A DNA stretch of 64,000 bases from Bog-473 sp963766995 (GCA_963766995.1 CAVYCE010000003.1:1240001-1304000); one strand, 5' to 3'. Positions 18,039 through 27,605 are shown, counted from the stretch's first letter. The notes: generated from the letters alone by a model not told the origin. Program-made: numbers and translations.

Positions 18039-19385
18039 CTACGAAGCGGCGACGTTGACCGCTATCTCTTCGGCAATCAGGCCCTTGAGTCGCTCAAGTC
18101 CGGGAAGACCCTCCGCCAGCACGTCATTTATCGGGTCCGGCTTCCCAGCCAGGGTGTCCACCAACCATTGGTCGAGACACCTTGAGAGTTCGGCTTGTAC
18201 TTCGGGATAGGCGTCGGCCACATTGGTCGTTTCTCCCGGATCCGCTTCGAGGTCGTACAGCTCCTCGGGGTCGCAGGGATAGAGACCAGGATCGTACGAA
18301 CGGATGTACTTCCAGCGATCCGTACGGATGCCGCGCTTGGCTTCCCACGTGCATTCACTCAAGGGGACGAACGCTCGCTGGGGTGCTCGTTCCCCCGAAA
18401 GGGTGGGAACGAGGGAATGTCCGTTGATCCCGGGCTCCTCGGGCATGTCGAGCAATTCGAGCATGGTGGGGAACACATCCACCAGGGCAACGAGCTGATC
18501 AACCTTGGTCGGTGCGATCATCCCGGGAGCCTTGATCAACAGCGGCACGTGCACCACCGAGTCGTAGAGCCCCGCGTGATCGAACCAGGATTCGTGTTCG
18601 TACATAACCTCGCCGTGATCACCGAATACCACCACGATCATCTCATCGAGGATCCCCAGAGAGTCGAGATGGTTGAACAGGTTGCCGATCTCATGGTCGA
18701 GATAGGCAATCTCGGCCAGATGGAGGTCGGCGATGTAGTCGAGGTTGGGCACATCACCGATGAGGTCATAGTGATTCTGCTTGAACAGTGGGTATGACGG
18801 TCGGGCCTGCAGACGCTCGAGCAACTGCGGATCCGTCCAGGTCGACGATTTCTTCGTGTATTGACTGCGAAATGGCTCTGGCGGCACATAGGGAATGTGG
18901 GCGTCCCAGAAATGCAAGAAACAGAAGAAGTCGTCGTTGACGTGCTCGCTGAACCACGGGAAAGCGAGTTGATTGATTTGGCTCGCTGGAGAGCGCGAAC
19001 GACCGGGCGGCACCAGGTAGTCGTCGTAACCCCGGATGAACCATTCCTTCATGGAGAAGAGGTGATCCACCGCCGCCGTCTTTGCGCCGCGTTGGCGGAG
19101 CATCTCGGGCAACCATGGCGTTTCTGGAGCCAGCACTGCCGGAGGGTGGAAGTGCGACACGATCCCAGAGCTGGCGCCGTAGCGTCCGGTGAAGAGCGCC
19201 GTGTGCGACGGCTGCGTCGGAATATCGGTCGTAAAAGCATGGGTGAACACGGCGCCCTCGGCCGCCATAGCGTCGAGGTTGGGCGTCGATACGTTGGTCG
19301 CCCCCAGCACAGAGAGCTTGTTAGCGCACACGGTGTCGAGGGAGATGAAAAGAATCTTTTTATTCGTGTTCCTCACCTCGCCCAT
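18039..19385 (-). CDS. Sulfatase-fold hydrolase with threonine at the catalytic position
   Basis: 448 residues from ATG 19385; an AGAGGGG ribosome site precedes it, so the in-frame start at 19433 is less likely. The alkaline phosphatase/sulfatase fold shows an N-terminal metal site (ISLDTV), a central GDHGEVMYEHE metal loop and a C-terminal DLEADPGETTNVAD segment typical of sulfatases. The sulfatase signature C/S-x-P-S-R is replaced by TQPSH (57-61): Thr57 stands at the formylglycine site and His61 replaces Arg. Formylglycine cannot form on Thr, so the enzyme should act through Thr as in phosphotransferase members of the superfamily. No signal peptide is seen. The substrate is unknown. Confidence 0.8.
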   Translation of the reverse strand: MGEVRNTNKKILFISLDTVCANKLSVLGATNVSTPNLDAMAAEGAVFTHAFTTDIPTQPSHTALFTGRYGASSGIVSHFHPPAVLAPETPWLPEMLRQRGAKTAAVDHLFSMKEWFIRGYDDYLVPPGRSRSPASQINQLAFPWFSEHVNDDFFCFLHFWDAHIPYVPPEPFRSQYTKKSSTWTDPQLLERLQARPSYPLFKQNHYDLIGDVPNLDYIADLHLAEIAYLDHEIGNLFNHLDSLGILDEMIVVVFGDHGEVMYEHESWFDHAGLYDSVVHVPLLIKAPGMIAPTKVDQLVALVDVFPTMLELLDMPEEPGINGHSLVPTLSGERAPQRAFVPLSECTWEAKRGIRTDRWKYIRSYDPGLYPCDPEELYDLEADPGETTNVADAYPEVQAELSRCLDQWLVDTLAGKPDPINDVLAEGLPGLERLKGLIAEEIAVNVAAS

Positions 19386-20053
19386 GGGTCCCCTCTGCCC
19401 TTCCGGTCGCCGCCATCGTTGTCCGAAAGCCATATCCCCCGACGGTCCAATCTAGCCTGAGGAGGCGACAGTTCAATGAACGCCGGGTGAACTGGTGGCA
19501 GCACGCATCTATCCCATCCTCCTGGGAATCGCCTTAGGAATCAGCACAATGCGAACCCCTCCGCCATCTGGATTTGGGCCCATCACCCCCAATAGCCTGC
19601 CTTAGTCCGAACGCCTGTTGGGTCGATCCCCCACGGGTCGGATTGGGGCGGGTTGGCCCCGAACAGGCTCAAAATCCAAGTCAGCTGGTCCCAACATTCG
19701 ACCATGCACGCTGGTGCAATTGCTTCAAAGGAACGACGGCCTCCGCAGACTCGCATGGGGTGCGCCTGCCTCCATGGGGAGGTTCCGGGAGCGAACGCCC
19801 TTGGAGCTGGGAAACTCGCTCACAACGCACCACACCTTCGACTGTCCCAATCCCAGATCAAGGAGCCTTCGGTGTGGCCGCTGTAGTCTGATCCGCCGCG
19901 CGTTGGCGTTGGCGGCGGGTTCGGAGGAGACGGCGTGGTTCGCAGGCGAATGGTCGGGTTACGAAGGCAATGTTGCGCACTCGACGGCAGGTCAAACTGC
20001 CCGATCCATCACGCCGCTCTTGCCAACTGATCGCCTGAATTTCAGGTCCTGAG
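19386..20053. other. 668-base region without a convincing gene
   Basis: Between the divergent sulfatase-fold and polysaccharide synthase genes I see no supported protein. One open frame of 144 codons on the plus strand (19618-20052) lacks a recognisable domain and has Arg/Ser-rich composition like a chance frame. The stretch probably holds both promoters and a long leader for the synthase gene. I see no recognisable riboswitch or terminator. Confidence 0.5.
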
Positions 20054-22009
20054 ATGCCCGCCGCACTTATTCTCCTCCTCAGCACGATTGTCCTCACCGT
20101 CATAGTGGCCTGGCCACTTCCCCGGAAGTTTCCATCGGCCGATCGCGGCTCCGGTCAAACGGTGGTCCTCGAGCCCATGCGACCGCCAAGCAACATTCGT
20201 GCGCTGATTTGGATGGTCGTCACGGCTCTGTGCGCGATTCTCCTCATAGGTCTGAAGTTCCCCAACATCATCCAGCTTGAGCACCAATTGGTTGAGTTGC
20301 TCTCGAACTCTGTCCTGCACCAACCGCTCCTGGTCGACCGATTTGCACAGCGACTGGTTCCGGTGGTTCCCGTTGCGGCAATCTGTTACGGAGTCGCTAC
20401 GGCGATCGTGTTCAACTGCACCGTTGGCCGAAGGCTGATGATCCTGGCCAACGTCGCTCTGTTTGTGATCGTCGCCGCTTTCACTGACACTTTGTTGTGC
20501 ATCGTCGTCGTCAAGACCGGGTTCCCCCTCGGGCCGACCCCGGTGGTGAGCGTGATCATCCATTACGCCATCACGAGAGTCCTCTTCTTCCGGCTGGCCT
20601 GGACCACGTTCCAGCTGCCCCACAAAACACCTGTGCCTTTGAAGCGCGGCAGCAATCTCCGCGACGACCTCGTCCTTTGGTCCGCCCTTGCTGGGGGCCT
20701 CGCCGTTGTCGCCGTCGCTGCCACCTTTCTCATCCAATACACCCATGACGACTTCATGTTGCAGGCGACACTGCTCGTCGGAGCGGGGTCCATGGCGATC
20801 CGATTCGCCTACGTCTTCCTCGGGCTCATTCGAATGGCCGGCCCGAAGCACCCAGATCCCGACGATCGTCGCCCGCCAATCGAAGTCATCATTCCCGCCT
20901 ACAACGAGGAGCTGAACATGCCGCGGCTCCTCCACTCTCTTGATCGTGCAGCCGTGCGATACGGCGGACCAGTCCGGGTGATCCTGTGTGACGATGGCTC
21001 GACCGACGACACGATTCCGATTGCCCAGGCCGTCATGGACAGTTTTCTCGCCGCGACCGGAGAGATCATCCATGGTCAGCACGCCGGAAAGTCGGCTGCC
21101 CTCAATCAGGCCCTGGCCATTTGCGAGGCGGACATTGTGTTCCGTGTGGACGGGGACTGCGAGATCGAAGAGAACAGTTTGTTATATGCGGTGCCCTGGT
21201 TCTTGAACTATGACGACGTGGGCCTCGTTGGTGCCGTCACGATCCCGAAAGAGCCCTATACGACGTGGATCGACCGGATGAGGCTCCTCGAGCTGCTCCC
21301 GGCTTACGGGTTCACCCGGCTCTGCCTCACTGAAGTCGACGCACTCCAATGTGTGCCCGGAACCTTCACCGGCATGCGCCGAGAAGTGGCACTCGAAGTG
21401 GGTGGATTTATTCAGGGTATGTACGGAGAAGATGTCGACTTCACCTGCGCGTGCGCACGCCTCGGGTACCGCGCTATCTGCGACAGTCGGGTTATCTCCT
21501 ACGAGGACGTCCCCAACACCATGCGTCAATTGCGGATCCAACGGATCCGCTGGAACTGGGGCGGCGTACTCGCCTGCTCGCGTTTCGACCCATTTGGTTG
21601 CGGTTTCCAAGGTCCCCGTTTCTGGTTCATGTTCTACCAAGTGGGCTCGCGCCGGTTGTCCAGACCATTTCATGTGGCCGGCATCATGTTCCTCATCGCC
21701 TATGCGGTCTTCCAGCCCGGTCCAGGCCACTCACTCCTGCGGGTGGGGGGCCTGTTGTTGGCGTGGCAATTCCCTGGCATTCTCCAGGCCTTCCTGGTGC
21801 TCTGCTACTACCGCAGATACCGCGAACTCCCGTGGATGGTGATGTGGTACTTCTTCGCTGCCCTGAGGATGTTCTTCGCACTCGATGCCAATTTGTGCTT
21901 CCGGGCCAGACCCGTGGCGACGTGGAGTCTCATCAAATCTCCGCCGCCCACTGAAACGCTGACCCCGGCGCTGGTTGGGGCGGGCTCGTTACCCGAGGAA
22001 ACCCTGTAG
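20054..22009 (+). CDS. Membrane glycosyltransferase family 2 (polysaccharide synthase)
   Basis: 651 residues. About five to six membrane segments lie before residue 265, then the GT2 catalytic domain with nucleotide-binding DDGSTDD (313-319), the DGD metal site (366-368), GED (458-460) carrying the catalytic Asp, and the processive QRIRW motif (496-500). Three further membrane segments close the protein. The D-D-D-QxxRW set is that of processive synthases of hyaluronan, cellulose or poly-GlcNAc type, so it should build and extrude a polymer; the sugar is not readable. It faces the HlyD-like and GH26-like genes, convergent. The long leader (668 bases) may carry regulation. Confidence 0.88.
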   Translation: MPAALILLLSTIVLTVIVAWPLPRKFPSADRGSGQTVVLEPMRPPSNIRALIWMVVTALCAILLIGLKFPNIIQLEHQLVELLSNSVLHQPLLVDRFAQRLVPVVPVAAICYGVATAIVFNCTVGRRLMILANVALFVIVAAFTDTLLCIVVVKTGFPLGPTPVVSVIIHYAITRVLFFRLAWTTFQLPHKTPVPLKRGSNLRDDLVLWSALAGGLAVVAVAATFLIQYTHDDFMLQATLLVGAGSMAIRFAYVFLGLIRMAGPKHPDPDDRRPPIEVIIPAYNEELNMPRLLHSLDRAAVRYGGPVRVILCDDGSTDDTIPIAQAVMDSFLAATGEIIHGQHAGKSAALNQALAICEADIVFRVDGDCEIEENSLLYAVPWFLNYDDVGLVGAVTIPKEPYTTWIDRMRLLELLPAYGFTRLCLTEVDALQCVPGTFTGMRREVALEVGGFIQGMYGEDVDFTCACARLGYRAICDSRVISYEDVPNTMRQLRIQRIRWNWGGVLACSRFDPFGCGFQGPRFWFMFYQVGSRRLSRPFHVAGIMFLIAYAVFQPGPGHSLLRVGGLLLAWQFPGILQAFLVLCYYRRYRELPWMVMWYFFAALRMFFALDANLCFRARPVATWSLIKSPPPTETLTPALVGAGSLPEETL

Positions 22010-22026
22010 CTCAGACATTGCGGGCC

Positions 22027-23046
22027 CTATCCCGAATGAAAATACGAATTCGACGCCATGGAGCGGAACTCCCTGATGCCGCTTCCCTGTAGGGCCCAGT
22101 TTCCGTCCGGACCCTGCCCGTCGAAGTACACGAACGCTTCGATTGCGGGGTAGCTCGGCAGCGCCGCAAGCGCACCTTTGAGGTAGATCGATTGATCGGG
22201 GGGCGGTGCACCGGTCTCCGCAATCATGATCGGTTTCCCGTCGCCCACAAAGCTGTTGTAGAAGGCTGAGAACATGTCGGTGAACGCTTGTGTCCCGGCG
22301 TTTTGGAACCGGTCGTTGTAGCCGTCGACGCCGATCCAATTGACATAGGAGGCTCCCGGGTAGAACGGGGCCGGATTCGTTCCCGCCAGACCAGGACTCC
22401 ACACCCATGCGACGTTGGTCGCACCGACCGAATTGAAGATGCTCCAGACATGGCGCCAAGCACTCACAAAACCACTGGCACCCCCACCGGCCAGACATCG
22501 AGAATGGCGACCGCTATTGATGTAGTTCATCTCCCAAAACCAACGGAGAAAGACGGGCCGATCAAGCGACTTGAGCGCCTGTGCATACGCCGTGATGAGA
22601 GCGTCGTCTCGACCGGCGATCACATTGGCGTCGGTATCACCGCAATGCCAGTCCAAGAGAGGAGTTGACCCGGCGTCAGAGATCGAGCGCAGGGCGCTCA
22701 GTGGGGCCGGGGCCATCCAATCCGCGTAGACGTGCAAGATCCCGAGTCTCCGTCGACGTTGGAGTCCCAGGCGGCGGGCATTGGCCACTTGGGTCCGATC
22801 GACACGCGCGCTGTCGGGCCGGCCGCTCGGGTTGATCCACGCCCCGAGGAGTGCGCCATGACGCGGTGGGGCTGGCGGTCCCGACGTGATTGAAGATGCT
22901 CCCGCGGCCGCCGGTGAGACGGCGACCGACACTCCGAATAGGAGCACGACCAACGTGGCTGCCCGGGTGGCCAATTGAGAGTGATCCGTCCACCGACCAC
23001 GCCTCTCTCGCGGCGTCGGTCGAGGGGAGGGACCAGCGGTCATCAT
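22027..23046 (-). CDS. Secreted glycoside hydrolase, GH26-like (beta-mannanase fold)
   Basis: 339 residues. A basic N-terminus is followed by a hydrophobic segment (about 28-50) ending in an AxA-like site (AAAGASS), so it is exported. The TIM-barrel shows acid/base Glu172 in LRWFWEMN and nucleophile Glu277 in IMIAETG, the arrangement of GH26 and related clan A enzymes. These cut beta-mannan or related beta-linked chains. It starts 18 bases after the HlyD-like gene and converges with the polymer synthase, so a trimming role for the exported polymer is plausible, as hydrolases often accompany synthases. The mannan specificity is family inference only. Confidence 0.8.
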   Translation of the reverse strand: MMTAGPSPRPTPRERRGRWTDHSQLATRAATLVVLLFGVSVAVSPAAAGASSITSGPPAPPRHGALLGAWINPSGRPDSARVDRTQVANARRLGLQRRRRLGILHVYADWMAPAPLSALRSISDAGSTPLLDWHCGDTDANVIAGRDDALITAYAQALKSLDRPVFLRWFWEMNYINSGRHSRCLAGGGASGFVSAWRHVWSIFNSVGATNVAWVWSPGLAGTNPAPFYPGASYVNWIGVDGYNDRFQNAGTQAFTDMFSAFYNSFVGDGKPIMIAETGAPPPDQSIYLKGALAALPSYPAIEAFVYFDGQGPDGNWALQGSGIREFRSMASNSYFHSG

Positions 23047-23063
23047 CCAACGACCGTACTGGC

Positions 23064-24458
23064 TCAGCCTTGACGAATGGTCGCGCTCATACCCGGGAGA
23101 ATGCCGGTGATCCGACCCTTGATTTTGAGCACAACGTCATACGTCACCGCCGAGGACGACCGGGCCGGATCGAGGACGATGTGCCGAACGGTCGCTGTCA
23201 CGGTCTTGTTAAGCGCCGTGATCGTCACCGTGGCGATGCTGCCGTTGGTGAATTGAGAGATCGAGGTCTCGGGTATCTGTGCGATCACCTCGTTCTGGCC
23301 GCTCAACAGCTCAATAAAAGGCTCGGACTTCGAAGCGCTGACCGAATCGGGAGTTGCAGGCGCAGGAAAGAGGTCGAATCCTGAGGACTGTGGAATCCCG
23401 GCGGGGCCATCGAACTGCTGCACTCCTGCCGGTCCTAGTGAGTCGCCCACCGATCCGTTGACTTGAGCAATGACGCCGTCGGTGGGTGCGATAATCTTGG
23501 TAGCCGACAGGAGCGCTTCGGCCTGATGAAGTTGGGCCTTGGCCCGGGTCACCGCGGCTTGCGCTTGGGCCAGTTCCGCCGGTGTTTCCGGGGACGCCTG
23601 GAGAGCTTCTTGGTTCTGCGCCAGGCTCAGGCTCACTTGACTCGACGACACGTCTGAATTGGCGGCACTTATTTCCTGAGCTGATTGAGCCTGGACTACC
23701 GAGAGTTGTTCTTGGTCGGACTGCAGAGTCGTGGAGTCCCTCGTGACCTGCTCGTTCAGCGTGTCACAAGTGGCCGGCGACACTGTGGTTTCGGTGGTTC
23801 CGTCCCCGCCCCCTCCATCCGATCCGCCAGTACCGGTGGTGGTGGTGGTGGTTGGGGCGGCCCCACCACACTGCGACCTGAAGTTGATCTCATCCGCGGT
23901 CAAGTTCGATTCATCGGTGCTCACTGCAGCATGGGCGGCGGCAATATGGGCCGCGGCCACAGTTTGAGCCTGTGCGAGCGCGTTCTGCGCATTTCGAAGC
24001 GTCGTCTGGGCCTGCGCGACGTTCAGACTGATTTGCGTCTGTTGGGCCGGGCTCAGCTGAGGTGCTTGGGCTTGGGCTTCACTTGCTTGTGCTGCCGTAA
24101 CAGCAGCCTTGTCCGACTCCACCGTGAGGTCCTGGGACGAGTCCTCCTGGGAGGCCAGTACTTGATTGGCATGGACCCGTTGTCCTGGCTCTACGTTGAT
24201 GGCCATCACCGTACCGGTGCTTTGAAACTCGAGATCCTGAGCCGTGACCGAGGCGACCGTACCGGGAAAGGTTTGATTACCTTGCGACGCAGACTCGATC
24301 GTCAAGATGGCGGCGACCACCGCCAAAACGAAGACGACGACGATGATGAGCATCTGCTTGCGGGTCAGCGTGATGGCGGTCCGACTCGAGGGAACGAGCG
24401 ATCCACCGCCAGCTGCGATCGCCGCGTTCATCCCCCGGACTTTTTCCGTTCGGGCCAT
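23064..24458 (-). CDS. HlyD-type membrane adaptor protein
   Basis: About 464 residues. One membrane segment (MLIIVVVFVLAVVAAIL) near the N-terminus is followed by a lipoyl-like half, a long Gln/Ala-rich coiled-coil hairpin (about 95-310), the second lipoyl half (IIAPTDGVIAQVNGSVG) and a beta-barrel. This is the secretion adaptor order. The hairpin holds a Thr/Gly-rich insert between two Cys residues near its middle, which is unusual. In Gram-positive bacteria such adaptors pair with exporters and sometimes polysaccharide synthases. It is first of two genes with the GH26-like hydrolase. The start is ATG 24458; a GTG at 24470 is an alternative since the AGGAG ribosome site is too close to it. 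Confidence 0.8.
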   Translation of the reverse strand: MARTEKVRGMNAAIAAGGGSLVPSSRTAITLTRKQMLIIVVVFVLAVVAAILTIESASQGNQTFPGTVASVTAQDLEFQSTGTVMAINVEPGQRVHANQVLASQEDSSQDLTVESDKAAVTAAQASEAQAQAPQLSPAQQTQISLNVAQAQTTLRNAQNALAQAQTVAAAHIAAAHAAVSTDESNLTADEINFRSQCGGAAPTTTTTTGTGGSDGGGGDGTTETTVSPATCDTLNEQVTRDSTTLQSDQEQLSVVQAQSAQEISAANSDVSSSQVSLSLAQNQEALQASPETPAELAQAQAAVTRAKAQLHQAEALLSATKIIAPTDGVIAQVNGSVGDSLGPAGVQQFDGPAGIPQSSGFDLFPAPATPDSVSASKSEPFIELLSGQNEVIAQIPETSISQFTNGSIATVTITALNKTVTATVRHIVLDPARSSSAVTYDVVLKIKGRITGILPGMSATIRQG

Positions 24459-24687
24459 CCCTACGTCCACGCTCCTGTCGAGTACTCGTTCGATACCCCG
24501 CTACGCCGTCACCGCCGGAGACTGACGCAGAATCGCCAAAGATCACCCGAAGGACCGATTGGGTCCGAAGTTTCCGGGTCACTTTGGATCCTGAGACACC
24601 TTAGCCCCGATAGCTCGAACGATTAGGGGTTGGATCGGTAATGTCCGGCTCGGCGGCATCGCTTCGGGAGCGGGGGCCTGGTCTCGC

Positions 24688-26547
24688 CTATCTGAGGAGC
24701 TCGTCCAGCTTGGACAGCACCATGGTGACCTGTTCTGCAATGCTGCCTGACTCGGGTCGCAACACCAAATCGGCCTGCTCGGGGACCTCATACTCGCTGT
24801 CGATGCCGGTGAACCCGGGCAGTTGCCCGGCTCGGGCCCGAGCGTAGAGACCCTTCACATCACGGCGTTCGCACTCCTCAAGCGGTGTGTCCATGAACAC
24901 TTCGAGGTAGTGCAGGCCTGCCTCTTCATGCAGGGTGCGGATCAGCTGCCGATCGCCGGCGCAGGGACTGATGATGGAGACGAGAGCCACCGCTCCCGAA
25001 TCGGCGAACATCTTCGATACTTCGCCGGCCCGGCGGACGTTCTCTTGACGGTCTTTCTCGGAAAAGCCCAGGTCACCGGATATGCCATGGCGAAGATTGT
25101 CGCCATCGAGCATGAAAGCCGGACGTCCTCCCACGACCAAGGCCTCCTCTACGCCGGCCGCGATGGTCGATTTCCCAGACCCCGACAAGCCGGTGAACAG
25201 CACGGTGACACCAGAGGTGCCGAGCGAGGCGTAGCGGCGCTCTCGGCTGAGCCTGCCCCCCTGCAGCACCACATTGGGGCTGGCGTGGGCCGCAGCGATG
25301 ACCCTGATCACTCCGGCTCCAACGGTCCCATTGGAGACCGGATCAATGATGATGAAACTGCCGGTGGCTCTATTGGCGGTGTAGTCGTCCACCATCAGCG
25401 GCTCGGTACATCGCAGCGTGACTCGGCCGATCTCGTTGAGGCTCAGTGACTCCGCCGTATGTTCGCGGTGGAGTCCATTTACATCAAGGCGGTAATGCAA
25501 CGTCTCCACCACGGCCCGCACAGTTCGATTGCTGTGCTTCAGCAGGAAGGTGCGGCCTTCGCTCAGTGCGGTCCGATCATCCATCCAACAGACGGTCGAT
25601 TCGAGGGCGGTGACCATGGATGGTCGGTTGTTAGGACGACAGATGACGTCGCCACGTGACACCGCGATGTCATCTTCGAGAGTGACCACCACTGCCATCG
25701 GTGCGTACGCCTCGGCCATCTTGCCGTCGACCGTTGAGATGGTGGCGATACGTGACGTGGTGCCAGACGGCAGCACCAGGACCTCGTCTCCTGGGCGCAA
25801 CACCCCACTGGCCACAGTACCGGCATAGCCCCGGAAGTCGGGGTGTTCAGGTGTGTCGGTGCGGATGACGTACTGCACTGGGAAGCGAGGATCGATGAGG
25901 TTCTCGTCGCTACCGATGTAGACCGCTTCAAGATGGGTCAATAGTGGGGTCCCCTCGTACCACCACAAGTGTTCGGATCGGTGTACCACGTTGTCGCCTC
26001 GGAGAGCCGAGATCGGGATAAACGTGATGTCATGCACGTTGAGTCGAGCGGCGAACTCCATGAAGTCCGACTTGATCCGCTCGAACTCGCTCTGATCCCA
26101 GTCGATGAGGTCCATTTTGTTAACGCACACCACCATGTGCGGGATGCCCAACATGGACGACAGAAAGGCATGGCGCCGAGTCTGTTCAATGACACCATGT
26201 CGGGCGTCGATGAGGATGAGTGACAAGTGGGCACTCGAGGCGCCGGTGACCATATTGCGCGTGTACTCAATATGTCCAGGCGTGTCTGCGATGATGAATT
26301 TTCGCTTGGGCGTCGAGAAGTAGCGGTAGGCCACATCGATGGTGATGCCCTGCTCGCGTTCGGCCCGCAGCCCGTCAGTCAGTAGGGCCAGGTCGGTCTC
26401 GGGGTTGCCCCGTTGCTCACTCGTCTTGCGGATCGACTCGAGCTGGTCCTCGTAGATCCCCTTGGCGTCATAGAGCAGGCGGCCAATGAGAGTGGACTTG
26501 CCGTCGTCGACGGATCCGGCCGTGGCGAGGCGCAGAAGCTCAGGCAC
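24688..26547 (-). CDS. cysNC: Bifunctional sulfate adenylyltransferase large subunit / APS kinase
   Basis: 619 residues fusing two activities. Residues 1 to about 430 are the GTPase subunit of ATP sulfurylase: GSVDDGKST (11-19), DTPGHIEY and NKMD motifs. Residues about 440-619 are APS kinase: P-loop GLSGSGKST (453-461), LDGDNLRHG, and RARAGQLPGFTGID. It makes APS from sulfate and then PAPS, the donor for sulfotransferases or for reduction. It starts directly at the end of cysD with no gap, so the pair is one operon. No reductase gene (cysH, cysI) is in view, so PAPS may feed sulfonation, including the sulfotransferase at 15.7 kb. That link is inference. Confidence 0.95.
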   Translation of the reverse strand: MPELLRLATAGSVDDGKSTLIGRLLYDAKGIYEDQLESIRKTSEQRGNPETDLALLTDGLRAEREQGITIDVAYRYFSTPKRKFIIADTPGHIEYTRNMVTGASSAHLSLILIDARHGVIEQTRRHAFLSSMLGIPHMVVCVNKMDLIDWDQSEFERIKSDFMEFAARLNVHDITFIPISALRGDNVVHRSEHLWWYEGTPLLTHLEAVYIGSDENLIDPRFPVQYVIRTDTPEHPDFRGYAGTVASGVLRPGDEVLVLPSGTTSRIATISTVDGKMAEAYAPMAVVVTLEDDIAVSRGDVICRPNNRPSMVTALESTVCWMDDRTALSEGRTFLLKHSNRTVRAVVETLHYRLDVNGLHREHTAESLSLNEIGRVTLRCTEPLMVDDYTANRATGSFIIIDPVSNGTVGAGVIRVIAAAHASPNVVLQGGRLSRERRYASLGTSGVTVLFTGLSGSGKSTIAAGVEEALVVGGRPAFMLDGDNLRHGISGDLGFSEKDRQENVRRAGEVSKMFADSGAVALVSIISPCAGDRQLIRTLHEEAGLHYLEVFMDTPLEECERRDVKGLYARARAGQLPGFTGIDSEYEVPEQADLVLRPESGSIAEQVTMVLSKLDELLR

Positions 26548-27507
26548 TTAGAAGTACCCCTCGCGCTTGCGGTCTTCCATTCCGGCCTCAGAAATGCGAT
26601 CGTCGGCTCGGGTGGCACCGCGCTCGGTGAACCTAGTCAGGGCCACCTCAGCCACTATGAGGTCCACCGTGTCGGCCGCAGATTCCACACATCCGGTGCA
26701 GTCGGCATCGCCCACCGTGCGGAAGCGCACCTTGGCGTCAAAGATCTCCCCTCCCGCAGGCGGAGCCAAATGAGGTGTCACCGCCATCAGCATGCCGTCG
26801 CGCTGGAAGACAGAGCGATTGTGCGCGAAATAAAGCGGAGGCAGCTCAATGCTTTCCTCTCCGATGTATTGCCAGACGTCGAGTTCGGTCCAGTTGGAGA
26901 GCGGGAAGACCCGGATGTGCTCACCCTTGTGATGACGGCCGTTGTAGAGGTTCCACAGTTCCGGGCGCTGATTCTTGGGATCCCATTGCCCGAACTCGTC
27001 GCGGAAACTGAAGATCCGCTCCTTAGCCCGTGCCTTCTCCTCGTCGCGGCGAGCCCCCCCGAAGACGGCGTCGTAACGGCCATCACGGATGGCACGCAAC
27101 AACGTTGGGGTCTGGAGGCGATTGCGGGTGGCACCGGGTCCGGTCTCTTCCACCGTGAGGCCAGCATCGATGTCGGCCTGCACACTGGCCACCACCAGCT
27201 TCACCCCAAGGTCGGCAACGTGCCGATCACGGAATTCGAGTACTTCAGTGAAGTTGCGCCCGGTGTCGACGTGGAGCACCGGGAACGGTATCGACGCGGG
27301 CCAGAATGCTTTCTTAGCCAGATGCAGCATCACAATGGAGTCTTTGCCGCCCGAGAACATCAATATCGGACGCTCGAATTCGGCTGCCACTTCACGGAAG
27401 ATGTAGACCGCCTGAGCCTCGAGGGCCCGGAGATGCGTCAACCGGTAATTCCCCTGGCTTGATACATCGATACTCTCGTCGGGCACCTGATGGCTCGAGG
27501 CACTCAT
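26548..27507 (-). CDS. cysD: Sulfate adenylyltransferase small subunit
   Basis: 319 residues. The ATP pyrophosphatase loop SGGKDS is at 52-57, with the following conserved HVDTGRNFTEVLEFRD and GGARRDEEKARAKER segments. It transfers sulfate to ATP to give APS, driven by the CysN GTPase encoded immediately downstream. It is the first gene of the cysD-cysNC operon, starting 98 bases after the rpoC stop, so it has either its own promoter in that gap or readthrough from the RNA polymerase operon. No clear terminator separates them; a weak 5-base stem is all I can see. Assignment is firm. Confidence 0.95.
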   Translation of the reverse strand: MSASSHQVPDESIDVSSQGNYRLTHLRALEAQAVYIFREVAAEFERPILMFSGGKDSIVMLHLAKKAFWPASIPFPVLHVDTGRNFTEVLEFRDRHVADLGVKLVVASVQADIDAGLTVEETGPGATRNRLQTPTLLRAIRDGRYDAVFGGARRDEEKARAKERIFSFRDEFGQWDPKNQRPELWNLYNGRHHKGEHIRVFPLSNWTELDVWQYIGEESIELPPLYFAHNRSVFQRDGMLMAVTPHLAPPAGGEIFDAKVRFRTVGDADCTGCVESAADTVDLIVAEVALTRFTERGATRADDRISEAGMEDRKREGYF

Positions 27508-27605
27508 GCAGTCACTCCGTCTCGAACGTGTGTGACCACGCTATGTCCTGCTCTCCGTCGGGGACAAGGTATTCCCGCGCCACGGCAGGCCGTGAGGCCG
27601 GAGCT

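Noticed and set aside
19618..20052. 144-codon open frame before the GT2 gene
   Set aside because: It has no domain, a chance-like composition and no good ribosome site, so I treat the stretch as non-coding.
20042..21082. 346-codon open frame opposite the GT2 gene
   Set aside because: It is antisense to conserved GT2 motifs and has a composition rich in Asp, Arg and His expected of a mirror frame.
27508..27605. Terminator between rpoC and cysD
   Set aside because: Only a 5-base stem is visible with no U tract; too weak to call.
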